From Arcobacter sp. FWKO B (GTDB lineage Bacteria; Campylobacterota; Campylobacteria; Campylobacterales; Arcobacteraceae), in assembly GCF_014844135.1 (NCBI RefSeq), contig NZ_CP041403.1, forward strand, positions 1,612,001-1,676,000: DNA of 64,000 nucleotides, in the 5' to 3' direction. The translations under genes were made by a program, and so were the position numbers. Shown here one piece after another: positions 47,981-54,185 of this stretch. Within the stretch, counting starts at the first letter, position 1, and every line of letters starts with the position of its first letter. The notes beneath the pieces were generated by a model. The model made no database searches. It had not been told where the DNA came from and saw only the letters and a list, made by a program, of their open reading frames with translations.

Positions 47981-48087
47981 AAAAGAAAAAAAGGCATAAA
48001 AAAACCACCAGTGGAAAATTACTGACAGTTATATGTATTTCATCATTAGAGAGATAAAATAAGTTATATTTAAGCCCATCAATTAGA

Positions 48088-48201
48088 TTAGAAGTGATTT
48101 GTTTTCTTTGTATCTGTAAACTTTTTTAATTTGTATGCGAAATAACACATAAACCCAACAGTCACTAGCAAAGTAGCATAAGCAATCATCGTATTCATCA
48201 T
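48088..48201 (-). CDS. 37-residue single-helix membrane protein (partner B, copy 1)
   Basis: The frame MMNTMIAYATLLVTVGFMCYFAYKL... (ATG 48201, stop 48088) has one membrane helix (about residues 5-22) and a basic tail with KKFTDTKKTNHF. The ATG overlaps the TGA of the upstream membrane gene (ATGA), which suggests coupled translation. The same two-gene arrangement occurs at 51.5-51.8 kb with a 26-residue partner. Function is unknown. Confidence 0.65.
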   Translation of the reverse strand: MMNTMIAYATLLVTVGFMCYFAYKLKKFTDTKKTNHF

Positions 48202-48424
48202 AAATCCTTTAGTCCCTCAATTTTATCTATAATATACCTTAATAATAATACTGAACTGTAAACACATATTACAACTAATACAAATGCAAATATAAGTAAC
48301 ATACCGTCAACTTTTGTATATACAGTAACTACCCATCCTGTTAATCCAAATATTAAACCTACAAAAATACCAAGAGCATACTTTGCCAAAGATATTTTTT
48401 TTTATCTACACCTAGCTTTCCCAT
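48198..48424 (-). pseudogene. two-helix small membrane protein (partner A, copy 1), frameshifted at a poly-A tract
   Basis: By comparison with the 75-residue copy at 51.6 kb, the gene should start at the ATG at 48424 (GKLGVDKKK) and continue as ISLAKYALGIFVGLIFGLTGWVV. A run of nine A (48394-48402 region, T on the plus strand) puts the two parts in different frames; ten A would join them. A shorter product could start at a TTG near 48389 (63 residues). This may be a true mutation, slippage-based phase variation or a sequencing error. Two membrane helices are predicted. Confidence 0.6.
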
Positions 48425-48456
48425 ATTTGTATCAGCCTATATATTTTTGATTTTTT

Positions 48457-48484
48457 ATTATAACATAAAATGTGTTAAAGTCAA
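48457..48484 (-). promoter_or_regulatory. promoter of membrane pair copy 1
   Basis: TTGACT (48484-48479), 16-bp spacer, TATAAT (48462-48457). The 65 bp at 48436-48500 are identical to 51849-51913 before copy 2. Confidence 0.8.
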
Positions 48485-48516
48485 TAAAATATGGTGATTG
48501 TTGGTTAGTGTTTTAC

Positions 48517-48634
48517 GGAACGCCAGTGGGTGACTGGTGAAAATGGAACGCCAGTCTGTGACTGGTGAATCTTCCAAGACAAGCCCAGTCAGAGACTGGG
48601 GTTCCAAAACACGGAACGCCAGATTTATCTGGTG
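48517..48634. repeat. palindrome cluster C
   Basis: It contains a half element (48517-48539), a full element (48545-48605) and a half element (48613-48634, CCAGATTTATCTGG) that ends one base before the stop codon of the RAYT gene. The half-plus-full unit 48517-48605 recurs at 51034-51122 with two differences in 89 bp. Confidence 0.9.
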
Positions 48635-48635
48635 C

Positions 48636-49169
48636 TTATGTTCTATCATATCTACAATAAACTCTTTCATCACTATCTGCCAATTTTGCTTTTATGGGAT
48701 TATAAAATATATATTTCAATACTTTTTCATATATTATTTCATCTCTTACTACTTTGTCGTAATATTCTCTTTGCCAAAAAGCACCTTGTCGGTTGAGAAG
48801 TTTATTGATTTTATTTGCACTTGTTCCTTTGATATATTTTATTATATTACTTAGATTATCTTTTGGTAGTATCATTATATGAATATGGTTTGGCATAATA
48901 CAAAAGGCTTCTAATTGGTATAATATATTGTCGTTTTGTAGTAAAATATCTTTCATATTTTCTAGAACTTTACCATAAAAATAGGCACCATTATTTGAAG
49001 AATCTAGATATTTGTCTATATCATACTGCTTTTGTTTATTATCTAGTATAGAGGAACTTATTTTCTTGACATACTCATCTACACTATCATAAGTCCTAAA
49101 AGTGATAAATATATAATGATTCTCTATTGATATGTGAGGTAGTTTTCTTTTGTAATAATCATATTGCAT
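48636..49169 (-). CDS. REP-associated tyrosine transposase (RAYT, IS200-like Y1 family)
   Basis: RAYTs are single-copy Y1 HUH nucleases that bind and cut REP hairpins as single strands. The 177-residue protein has the HUH-type motif MPNHIHIMI (H95, H97), a beta-strand start HYIFITFRTYDS and the diagnostic RAYT segment FWQREYYDKVVRDE, followed by VLKYIFYNPIKAKLA. The exact catalytic tyrosine is not assigned; it is likely in or just before the WQREYYD helix. The gene is surrounded by palindromes of one family, with a half element touching its stop codon. AAGGATACT precedes the ATG, but no strong promoter like those of the other modules is seen. Confidence 0.88.
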   Translation of the reverse strand: MQYDYYKRKLPHISIENHYIFITFRTYDSVDEYVKKISSSILDNKQKQYDIDKYLDSSNNGAYFYGKVLENMKDILLQNDNILYQLEAFCIMPNHIHIMILPKDNLSNIIKYIKGTSANKINKLLNRQGAFWQREYYDKVVRDEIIYEKVLKYIFYNPIKAKLADSDERVYCRYDRT

Positions 49170-49247
49170 AAGTATCCTTATAATAATATATATAATTATT
49201 ACATACTTTAATTGAATATATGATTAAGGATGATAATTCTTACACAA

Positions 49248-49327
49248 TGTCAGATTGACTCAAAGAGAGTGCTTTGCACAAGATCAGGTGGAAAGGCTAA
49301 GACAAGCCCAGATAAATCTGGGGTTCC
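49248..49327. repeat. extended palindrome D, degraded left end
   Basis: It has the extended arm 1 (CAGAT..ATCAG around AGAGAGTGCTTTGCACAAG), the spacer GGCTAAGACAAG and arm 2 CCCAGATAAATCTGGG, ending GGGGTTCC. The opening GGAACGCC is replaced by AATGTC. Confidence 0.85.
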
Positions 49328-49350
49328 ATAAAGGAAAAAATTGATAAAAA

Positions 49351-49593
49351 TCAAGATGCTTTTAGCTCATGACTCATTTTATAAGATATAATCCCATTTA
49401 AGGAAATATCCTCATCAATATCTTCAAAATGAACTCCTATACCATCACCTATAATTCTGTAGTTAGTAAGCTGTTCTTTTTTTGCATTTTGGATTTTTTT
49501 TGTATAGTTATATGGTATAGTCAAAATATCATTGCTTTTGAGATAAATATAAATCTTATCACCAAAATCAACTCTTGTAATTGAAGTATTCAT
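49351..49593 (-). CDS. DUF2442-like protein, second copy
   Basis: The 80-residue product shows the DUF2442 layout (ITRVDFGDKIYIYLKSNDILTIPYNYTKKIQNAKKEQLTNYRIIGDGIGVHFEDIDEDISLNGI). The ATG at 49593 overlaps the tail of a truncated DUF4160 frame. With its partner cut off, it is probably an orphan. Confidence 0.78.
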   Translation of the reverse strand: MNTSITRVDFGDKIYIYLKSNDILTIPYNYTKKIQNAKKEQLTNYRIIGDGIGVHFEDIDEDISLNGIISYKMSHELKAS

Positions 49594-49690
49594 TCCACGC
49601 TCCTATTAGTTTTTGTTGATGCTCTTTTATTATAGACAATACTTTTTTCTCATCACTTTTTGAGAGTTTATATCTATTGGTAACTTTAAA
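49568..49690 (-). pseudogene. DUF4160 C-terminal fragment fused to the end of a ParE gene
   Basis: The reading frame KFETFKVTNRYKLSKSDEKKVLSIIKEHQQKLIGAWNEYFNYKS is the C-terminal half of a DUF4160 protein. Upstream it runs straight into the 3' end of the ParE relic, so the N-terminal half and its promoter have been deleted. Confidence 0.75.
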
Positions 49691-49694
49691 TGTT

Positions 49695-49991
49695 TCAAAT
49701 TTTCTTCCTCTTCTTCCAATAATTAGGTTTTCTATTAAGTTGCATAACTGCCAAGATAATGAGTTGATTATTATGTATAAAATAAATTATGCCAAATGGA
49801 AATCGATTTGTTAAACATCTTCTAATATCCCCATCTAGTATTTGCCAAGCTTTTGGGAAGCTTATAATCCTTTGAATAGTTTTATATACTTCATCCGCAA
49901 AATCAAGTCCAAGCCCGCTTTGACACTCTTCATAGTAGTCCACCTAGAAATTAAGCTCTAGTTCTGCCTCAGGATGAAAAAAATATTTCAT
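49695..49991 (-). pseudogene. ParE/RelE-type toxin with an in-frame stop
   Basis: Reading from the ATG at 49991 gives MKYFFHPEAELELNF, then TAG, then VDYYEECQSGLGLDFADEVYKTIQRI and an end with LNRKPNYWKK. This aligns without gaps to ParE-family toxins (usual AELEFNEAIDYYEE), so the TAG at codon 16 interrupts an otherwise intact gene. A shorter product from GTG 49943 would lack the first strand and part of helix 1. The antitoxin gene upstream is intact, which fits a toxin silenced by mutation. Confidence 0.8.
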
Positions 49992-49994
49992 ATC

Positions 49995-50225
49995 TTATTT
50001 TAATCTATTTGATATTTTAGTAAACACTTCATCACCAGTAACTAATGTAATATTAGTTGCTAATACATCTTCTTTTCTTTGGTTTACTTCTTTAATCCAA
50101 AGATCATTTATTGAACTCTCTACAGGATTAAGGCTACTCAGTATTTTATCCACAATCTTCGTTTTCAACTCAAGAGGTAAGAAATCAATTTGTTCAAATA
50201 GTTTTTGTTGATTTACTGCAACCAT
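49995..50225 (-). CDS. addiction-module antitoxin (unstable antitoxin family)
   Basis: The 76-residue protein has the pattern of the addiction-module component family often paired with ParE: FEQIDFLPLELKTKIVDKILSSLNPVESSINDLWIKEVNQRKEDV...TGDEVFTKI. The toxin ATG lies 3 bp after this stop codon. The toxin is broken, so only the antitoxin half remains functional. Confidence 0.82.
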   Translation of the reverse strand: MVAVNQQKLFEQIDFLPLELKTKIVDKILSSLNPVESSINDLWIKEVNQRKEDVLATNITLVTGDEVFTKISNRLK

Positions 50226-50248
50226 AATTTACCTTTCATTTTTAATAA

Positions 50249-50277
50249 ATTATATCACACATAATAGTTAAAGTCAA
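50249..50277 (-). promoter_or_regulatory. promoter of the antitoxin/ParE module
   Basis: TTGACT (50277-50272), 17-bp spacer, TATAAT (50254-50249). The stretch from GTTAAAGTC to the palindrome at 50306 is the same as before membrane pair 2. Confidence 0.8.
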
Positions 50278-50305
50278 TAAAATATGGTGATTGGTGAATG
50301 TTTTT

Positions 50306-50389
50306 GGAACGCCAGTCTTTCTCACAGAGAGTGCTTTGCACAAGACTGGTGACTCTTTGAAGACAAGCCCAGTCGGAGACTGGGGTTCC
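50306..50389. repeat. extended palindrome E
   Basis: GGAACGCC, extended arm 1 CCAGTC..GACTGG with the inner GTGCTTTGCAC, spacer TTTGAAGACAAG, arm 2 CCCAGTCGGAGACTGGG, GTTCC. Its left border meets the promoter leader. Its right border cuts a terminator-like sequence (ACAGCTAGTATTA) that is whole at 51.47 kb. Confidence 0.9.
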
Positions 50390-50450
50390 GCCACCATTAT
50401 AATACTAGCTGTTGTATGTATTCTACCTTTGAAGATATAAACTAATGATA

Positions 50451-50699
50451 TTACCTGTAGTGATTTGTTATTGCTACTATTTCTATAGTATTCGTATCGG
50501 TATATATAAAAATTGCTCTATATTTTTTGTCTAGTCTAAAAGAGTAAATTAACCTATCTTTTGGTTCTAAAAGTTCAGTATTAAGAGATGGATAGAATGG
50601 ATCATTTTCAAAAAGTTTTTTTGCTTTTTCATATTTTTTCACAATATTATGAGTTTTGATATACTCATATATATCATCTCTTAAGTCTTTAATTTTCAT
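50451..50699 (-). CDS. RelE/ParE-family toxin
   Basis: The 82-residue protein has the RelE-fold pattern, with an N-terminal helix pair and the late strands LIYSFRLDKKYRAIFIYTDTNTIEIVAITNHY, where the basic residues of the toxic site usually lie. I choose the ATG at 50699: it overlaps the antitoxin stop codon in ATGAAAATTAA. An upstream ATG at 50726 gives nine more residues but lies inside the antitoxin gene. Confidence 0.78.
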   Translation of the reverse strand: MKIKDLRDDIYEYIKTHNIVKKYEKAKKLFENDPFYPSLNTELLEPKDRLIYSFRLDKKYRAIFIYTDTNTIEIVAITNHYR

Positions 50700-50928
50700 T
50701 GTAAATAGAACTTTTTTTAAGTCCATTTTCCAAATCAGCTAAAAAATCTTCACTATAACCAGCTTCTTTGAAGTCTAACATTATATCTTCAATATCATCT
50801 TTTTTAAACTTTTTAAAATACAACTCTTTTTCTATAATTTTATTTTTGATAATTTCAATCTCTTTTAAATTCATTTGAGATATAAGATGCAAAATATTAC
50901 GCATACTAACATCAACGGCTAATTGCAT
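50689..50928 (-). CDS. antitoxin partner of the RelE-type toxin
   Basis: The 79-residue protein (MQLAVDVSMRNILHLI...KKSSIYNEN) is largely helical and charged. Family not recognised with certainty. The ATG at 50928 has GGGGGCAAGGAT just before it. It overlaps the toxin by 11 bp; the 54-kb pair uses the same junction (ATGAAAATTAA). Confidence 0.72.
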   Translation of the reverse strand: MQLAVDVSMRNILHLISQMNLKEIEIIKNKIIEKELYFKKFKKDDIEDIMLDFKEAGYSEDFLADLENGLKKSSIYNEN

Positions 50929-50956
50929 ATCCTTGCCCCCTCTATTTATTTTTTTT

Positions 50957-50985
50957 ATTATATCAAACTCTTGGGTGGAAGTCAA
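50957..50985 (-). promoter_or_regulatory. promoter of the RelE module
   Basis: TTGACT (50985-50980), 17-bp spacer, TATAAT (50962-50957), 29 bp before the antitoxin ATG. Confidence 0.78.
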
Positions 50986-50992
50986 TAAAATA

Positions 50993-51030
50993 AAATCGTG
51001 AGTCGTAAGTCGATATTCGTGAGTAGTGGA
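50993..51030. repeat. heptamer repeat, single arm, inside the palindrome island
   Basis: CGTGAGT, CGTAAGT, CGATATT, CGTGAGT, AGTGGAT: seven-base steps between a module promoter and a palindrome. Two different repeat systems thus meet here. Confidence 0.7.
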
Positions 51031-51033
51031 TGG

Positions 51034-51122
51034 GGAACGCCAGTGGGTGACTGGTGAAAATGGAACGCCAGTCTGTGACTGGTGAATCTTCAAAGACAAG
51101 CCCAGTCGGAGACTGGGGTTCC
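51034..51122. repeat. palindrome cluster F
   Basis: A half element (51034-51056, CCAGTGGGTGACTGG) is followed by a full element (51062-51122). It is nearly identical to 48517-48605. The full element is followed by a copy of the porin terminator, just as cluster G is. Confidence 0.9.
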
Positions 51123-51124
51123 TT

Positions 51125-51222
51125 TGGGGATAAAAAAACCGTCGATTGGGAATGCAACCGATGGTTTGTAGGAAAGTTTACGAAATTCCTATTAGAATTT
51201 GAAAGCTATTTCTAGTCTACTT
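51125..51222 (-). pseudogene. relic of a duplicated porin 3' end with its terminator
   Basis: On the minus strand, SRLEIAFKF and a stop (about 51222-51193) match the end of the intact porin (TRLEVAFKF). A stem-loop related to the porin terminator follows at 51134-51168 (ACCGTCGATTGG..CCGATGGTTT), with A-run. The rest of this porin copy is gone, replaced by a DUF4160 fragment. Unlike the intact locus, this copy lacks a 30-bp hairpin insertion after GGTTTG. Confidence 0.75.
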
Positions 51223-51360
51223 TTTTAGTTTATGTTGATGCTCTTTTATTATATAAAATATCTTTTTCTCATCAATTTTTGAGAGTTTATATCTATTAGT
51301 CACTTTAAATGTTTCAAGCTCAACCATCATATAACCATCTACTCTAAGTATTGTTGGCAA
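51217..51360 (-). pseudogene. DUF4160 gene with internal deletion
   Basis: From a TTG at 51360 the frame reads PTILRVDGY, the usual DUF4160 start, then jumps to METFKVTNRYKLS-type sequence (VELETFKVTNRYKLSKIDEKK) and ends at HKLKK and TAG. The central part with the HxH strand is missing. The second half matches the fragment at 49.6 kb. The end joins the porin relic. Confidence 0.75.
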
Positions 51361-51455
51361 ATCAAAACTCCATAAACTTTAGTAGAAATGTTATATGATA
51401 TTTATATTGAAAGTAATAAAATTAATTGTGATTGGTTATTGGTAAGAAAATGTTG

Positions 51456-51481
51456 TAAAAAAACGCTAGTGTAATACTAGC
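51456..51481 (-). terminator. intrinsic terminator of membrane pair copy 2
   Basis: On the minus strand GCTAGT, loop ATTAC, ACTAGC and then GTTTTTTT. A second small hairpin (CCATCT..AGATGG, 51496-51513) lies between the gene and this terminator. The stretch 51361-51455 holds no gene. Confidence 0.85.
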
Positions 51482-51532
51482 TGTTGTATGCATTCCATCT
51501 CTGGATAGATGGAACGGTTAAGAAAGTATTAC

Positions 51533-51613
51533 TTAGATTTTAGAAGCTATATACGCCTCATAACTAAAAAATATAACTATAGCAACTATTAAAAAACCAA
51601 TAAGTATTTCCAT
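51533..51613 (-). CDS. 26-residue single-helix membrane protein (partner B, copy 2)
   Basis: MEILIGFLIVAIVIFFSYEA... ends at IASKI. It is one membrane helix with a short tail. The ATG overlaps the TAA of the upstream gene (TAATG), so translation is probably coupled. It corresponds to the 37-residue partner at 48.1 kb. Function is unknown. Confidence 0.62.
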   Translation of the reverse strand: MEILIGFLIVAIVIFFSYEAYIASKI

Positions 51614-51840
51614 TATAATTCCTCTAAAGAATTTATTTTTTCTAAAATTTTTTTATTTAAAAAATGTATTGATAAAACGAGTAATATCACGGCTAAAAAT
51701 GATAGAATAAATTTGAAAGAAGATATATTATCATAATTTGATGATAGCCAACCAACTAAACCAATAAGTGTTACAACGAATATACCTAACCAAACTTTTA
51801 AATAGTTTATCTTTTCCTTTATTAAATCAATTTTTGCCAT
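51613..51840 (-). CDS. 75-residue two-helix membrane protein (partner A, copy 2)
   Basis: The protein has a short amphipathic start (AKIDLIKEKINYLKVW), helix 1 (about 16-33, LGIFVVTLIGLVGWL), helix 2 (about 43-60) and an end with KINSLEEL. I know similar small hypothetical proteins in many bacteria, often in mobile or integron settings; none has a known role. Start ATG 51840 with TATAGGT upstream. It pairs with the 26-residue gene behind it. Confidence 0.75.
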   Translation of the reverse strand: MAKIDLIKEKINYLKVWLGIFVVTLIGLVGWLSSNYDNISSFKFILSFLAVILLVLSIHFLNKKILEKINSLEEL

Positions 51841-51869
51841 ACAACATACCTATATATTTTTGATTTTTT

Positions 51870-51897
51870 ATTATAACATAAAATGTGTTAAAGTCAA
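51870..51897 (-). promoter_or_regulatory. promoter of membrane pair copy 2
   Basis: TTGACT (51897-51892), 16-bp spacer, TATAAT (51875-51870); identical to the copy 1 promoter. Confidence 0.8.
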
Positions 51898-51925
51898 TAA
51901 AATATGGTGATTGGTGAATGTTTTT

Positions 51926-52131
51926 GGAACGCCAGATTTATCTGGTGAAAAAAGGCTAAGACAAGCCCAGATGAATCTGGGGTTCCGAAAGAATGGAACG
52001 CCAGTCTCTGACTGGTGATTTCTTGATTCTTTCCAAGACAAGCCCAGTCGGAGACTGGGGTTCCGACATGTGGAACGCCAGATTTATCTGGTGAAAAAGT
52101 TAAGACAAGCCCAGTCGGAGACTGGGGTTCC
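51926..52131. repeat. palindrome cluster G
   Basis: It has three full elements: 51926-51986 (both arms GAT/ATC type), 51995-52064 (both arms GTC/GAC, longer spacer) and 52072-52131 (arm 1 GAT/ATC, arm 2 GTC/GAC). They fill the space between the promoter of membrane pair 2 and the porin terminator. Confidence 0.92.
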
Positions 52132-52140
52132 TTTTGGGAT

Positions 52141-52178
52141 AAAAAAAACCGCCGATTGGGGAATCCAACCGACGGTTT
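52141..52178 (-). terminator. porin terminator
   Basis: On the minus strand AAACCGTCGGTTGG, a short loop, CCAATCGGCGGTTT and a T-run form a 14-bp stem. A single arm 2 hairpin is inserted just before it (52180-52209). Confidence 0.9.
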
Positions 52179-52179
52179 G

Positions 52180-52209
52180 ATAGACTTACCCAGTCAGAGA
52201 CTGGGTTTG
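52180..52209. mobile_element. single-arm hairpin insertion behind the porin gene
   Basis: The 30 bp include TAGACTTA and CCCAGTCAGAGACTGGG (52189-52205), that is, arm 2 with its AGAC flank. The related sequence at 51160-51175 lacks exactly these 30 bp, and TTTG stands on both sides of the insert. It therefore looks like a recent insertion of half an element, with a 4-bp repeat. Confidence 0.7.
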
Positions 52210-52232
52210 TAGGAAAGTTTTAACAAATCTTA

Positions 52233-53441
52233 TTAGAATTTGAAAGCAACTTCAAGTCTTGTATTGTTTGATTTGATTGGAGCAGCTTTTGAACCATCAA
52301 CTAACTCATCTTTTTGAGTACCATATCTTAAGTAAGCAGATAGGTTGCTAGCAAATTTATATGTTGCTTGTGCATAAGTTTCTTTATTTTTACCTTTTGC
52401 AGCTACATCAGCTTTTGCAGATACATGAGTAAGTGCAAGATTTAAGTTATCCATTACATTTACATCAGCTTTTAACATATATGCTTTGATATCTTTTAAA
52501 TTAGCATTTGTATGAACTCTCCATCCTTTGAACGCAGCAGATGCATCAGAATCAAACGCTACGATAGCACCATCTTTACCACCTTTTGCATATCCAGCAG
52601 CAAGATTTACTATATCAACTGAACCACTTAATACAGCTTTAGTAAGTTTTTGTTTTTTTAAGATAGCATCATCATTAGCATCTAAAGTTGAGTGTCCAAC
52701 ATTAAGCTTTGCAAGATCCATTAAATTGATATCTGCAGATACAGTTAACGCATCAGCACCTTTTTTTAGTGTTCCAGCATTGCTATCTTTTGCAAAATCA
52801 GCATACCAAATTTGTGCAGTTGCAACATCCATAATTGGAATAATAGCTGCTGCTACAGTGATGTTTTGTCCACCACCTAATAATGCATTAACATCGTTTA
52901 CTGCGTTTGTATCAGTATTAGCTACTGTAGCAACATTATGAGCTGTAAAATGCGCAGCAGCAAAAGTAGCAAAACCAGCGTTATATAATGCTAATGCACC
53001 AGTTCCACTATTTGTTTTGTTGATATGAGAAGTTCCCTCAGTCCATGGAGTATTGATAGCTTGTTTACCAGCGATAACTGTTAAGTTTTCAACACCAGTA
53101 TATACAAAGTTTGCTTCCATTAAATCTGTTGATGGATTAGTCTCATTTGTTTTTGTAGAATCTTTACCATTTAAACCTTGACCCCAAACAACACCTTGTA
53201 ATTTTACATTTACATCTTCAGTAGCTGGAATAGTTAAAGTCATAGCAGCTTTGTAGTTATGAGTTTCTTTACTAGCTGTATTTGATGGCTTAGAGTAATC
53301 TTGGTGATCCATTCTATATGTTACATAACCTGTAGCATCAACACCTTTGATAGCTTCTTCAAGTGGCTTAGCACTTGCAACTGAACTTAAACCTGCTACA
53401 GCAACTGCAGCAGCTAAACTAATTTTCGCGAATTTTTTCAT
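52233..53441 (-). CDS. major outer membrane porin (Campylobacter MOMP type)
   Basis: The 402-residue protein forms a beta-barrel channel. The start at 53441 gives a 24-residue signal peptide (MKKFAKISL...SSVASA) cleaved before KPLEEAIKGVDATGYVTYRMD, the usual MOMP N-terminus. It ends in TRLEVAFKF, the phenylalanine that marks outer membrane barrels. AGGAGAACAA precedes the ATG. Codon use looks like that of a highly expressed gene. Its position inside the toxin-antitoxin and palindrome island is unexpected, and a relic of a second copy lies at 51.2 kb. Confidence 0.9.
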   Translation of the reverse strand: MKKFAKISLAAAVAVAGLSSVASAKPLEEAIKGVDATGYVTYRMDHQDYSKPSNTASKETHNYKAAMTLTIPATEDVNVKLQGVVWGQGLNGKDSTKTNETNPSTDLMEANFVYTGVENLTVIAGKQAINTPWTEGTSHINKTNSGTGALALYNAGFATFAAAHFTAHNVATVANTDTNAVNDVNALLGGGQNITVAAAIIPIMDVATAQIWYADFAKDSNAGTLKKGADALTVSADINLMDLAKLNVGHSTLDANDDAILKKQKLTKAVLSGSVDIVNLAAGYAKGGKDGAIVAFDSDASAAFKGWRVHTNANLKDIKAYMLKADVNVMDNLNLALTHVSAKADVAAKGKNKETYAQATYKFASNLSAYLRYGTQKDELVDGSKAAPIKSNNTRLEVAFKF

Positions 53442-53718
53442 TTGTTCTCCTAAATTTCGAAATTTATCAAGTATGACAGGTCGCGCGAGTGAAAACCCCA
53501 CCACACTGTTAGTGTCATTTTATACTATAATTCTTTAAACAAATCTTAAATGTTGTCCTATTTTTGCCTATTTTTACATAAATATCACTTTTTTTATTAC
53601 ATTTGGGTAATTTTATTGAAAAGTAAAATCTAAAAGGTGAAACTTATAAGCTGAAAGAGTTGAATATTAGGGATTTAGTTTTTAGGTGAGAAAAAGAAGT
53701 TGGGGGGGATAGTCTTAT
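53442..53718. other. porin upstream region
   Basis: It contains the 5' leader of the porin gene, with a likely -10 box (TATAGT/TATAAA near 53518-53530, minus strand), an AT-rich stretch and a short heptamer-like piece (AAAAGTA, AAATCTA, AAAGGTG near 53620-53640). No gene is seen. Confidence 0.55.
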
Positions 53719-53903
53719 GGAACGCTAGTGGGTGAGTGGCTTCTTCTGGAACGCCAGTCTTTGACTGGTGATTTTTTTGAAGACAAGCCCAGATAAATCT
53801 GGGGTTCCAAACGGAACGCCATTGGGGTGAGTGGTTTCTTTTGGAACGCCAGTCTATGACTGGTGAAGAAATTAAGATAAGCCCAGTCGGAGACTGGGGT
53901 TCC
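53719..53903. repeat. palindrome cluster H
   Basis: Half elements with changed arms are at 53719-53740 and 53813-53836 (GGTGAGTGG). Full elements are at 53748-53808 and 53843-53903. The last ends 3 bp before the toxin stop codon. Confidence 0.88.
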
Positions 53904-53906
53904 TTG

Positions 53907-54185
53907 TTAAGCTTTCCAGAGGTTTTTTTTGAAAATACCTAGTATTAATATTTCGTTTTCTTTTATTTTGTATGGTATTACATATTTTTTATATATCATA
54001 TTTCTTAAGTTTTTGTATTTTGCTTTTTTGGATTTGCGGTACATGTAGGGGAAGTCTTTTAGTATTTGCATACTACTCATTAGCTCACTTTTAAAATTAT
54101 CTGCATTTGAAAAAGAATCTTTAGCTATATACATATAGATTTCAAAAAATTCTTTTTCAAATCTGTTTGAAAAATTAATTTTCAT
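53907..54185 (-). CDS. RelE/ParE-family toxin
   Basis: The 92-residue protein has the ParE-like layout: FSNRFEKEFFEIYMYIAKDSFSNADNF (helix 1 region), FPYMYRKSKKAKYKNLRNMIYKKYVIPYKIKENEILILGIF. The ATG at 54185 overlaps the antitoxin end by 11 bp. It is likely an mRNA interferase or gyrase poison; which one cannot be told. Confidence 0.82.
   Translation of the reverse strand: MKINFSNRFEKEFFEIYMYIAKDSFSNADNFKSELMSSMQILKDFPYMYRKSKKAKYKNLRNMIYKKYVIPYKIKENEILILGIFKKNLWKA

Noticed and set aside
48394-48402. Certain phase variation of membrane gene copy 1
   Set aside because: The nine-A run fits slippage, but a single consensus sequence cannot show variation and homopolymer read errors are common. 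Kept as a hypothesis only.
46970-48640. CRISPR array
   Set aside because: Repeats are 60-84 bp, unevenly spaced, separated by genes, and have no spacers of constant length. No cas gene is present.
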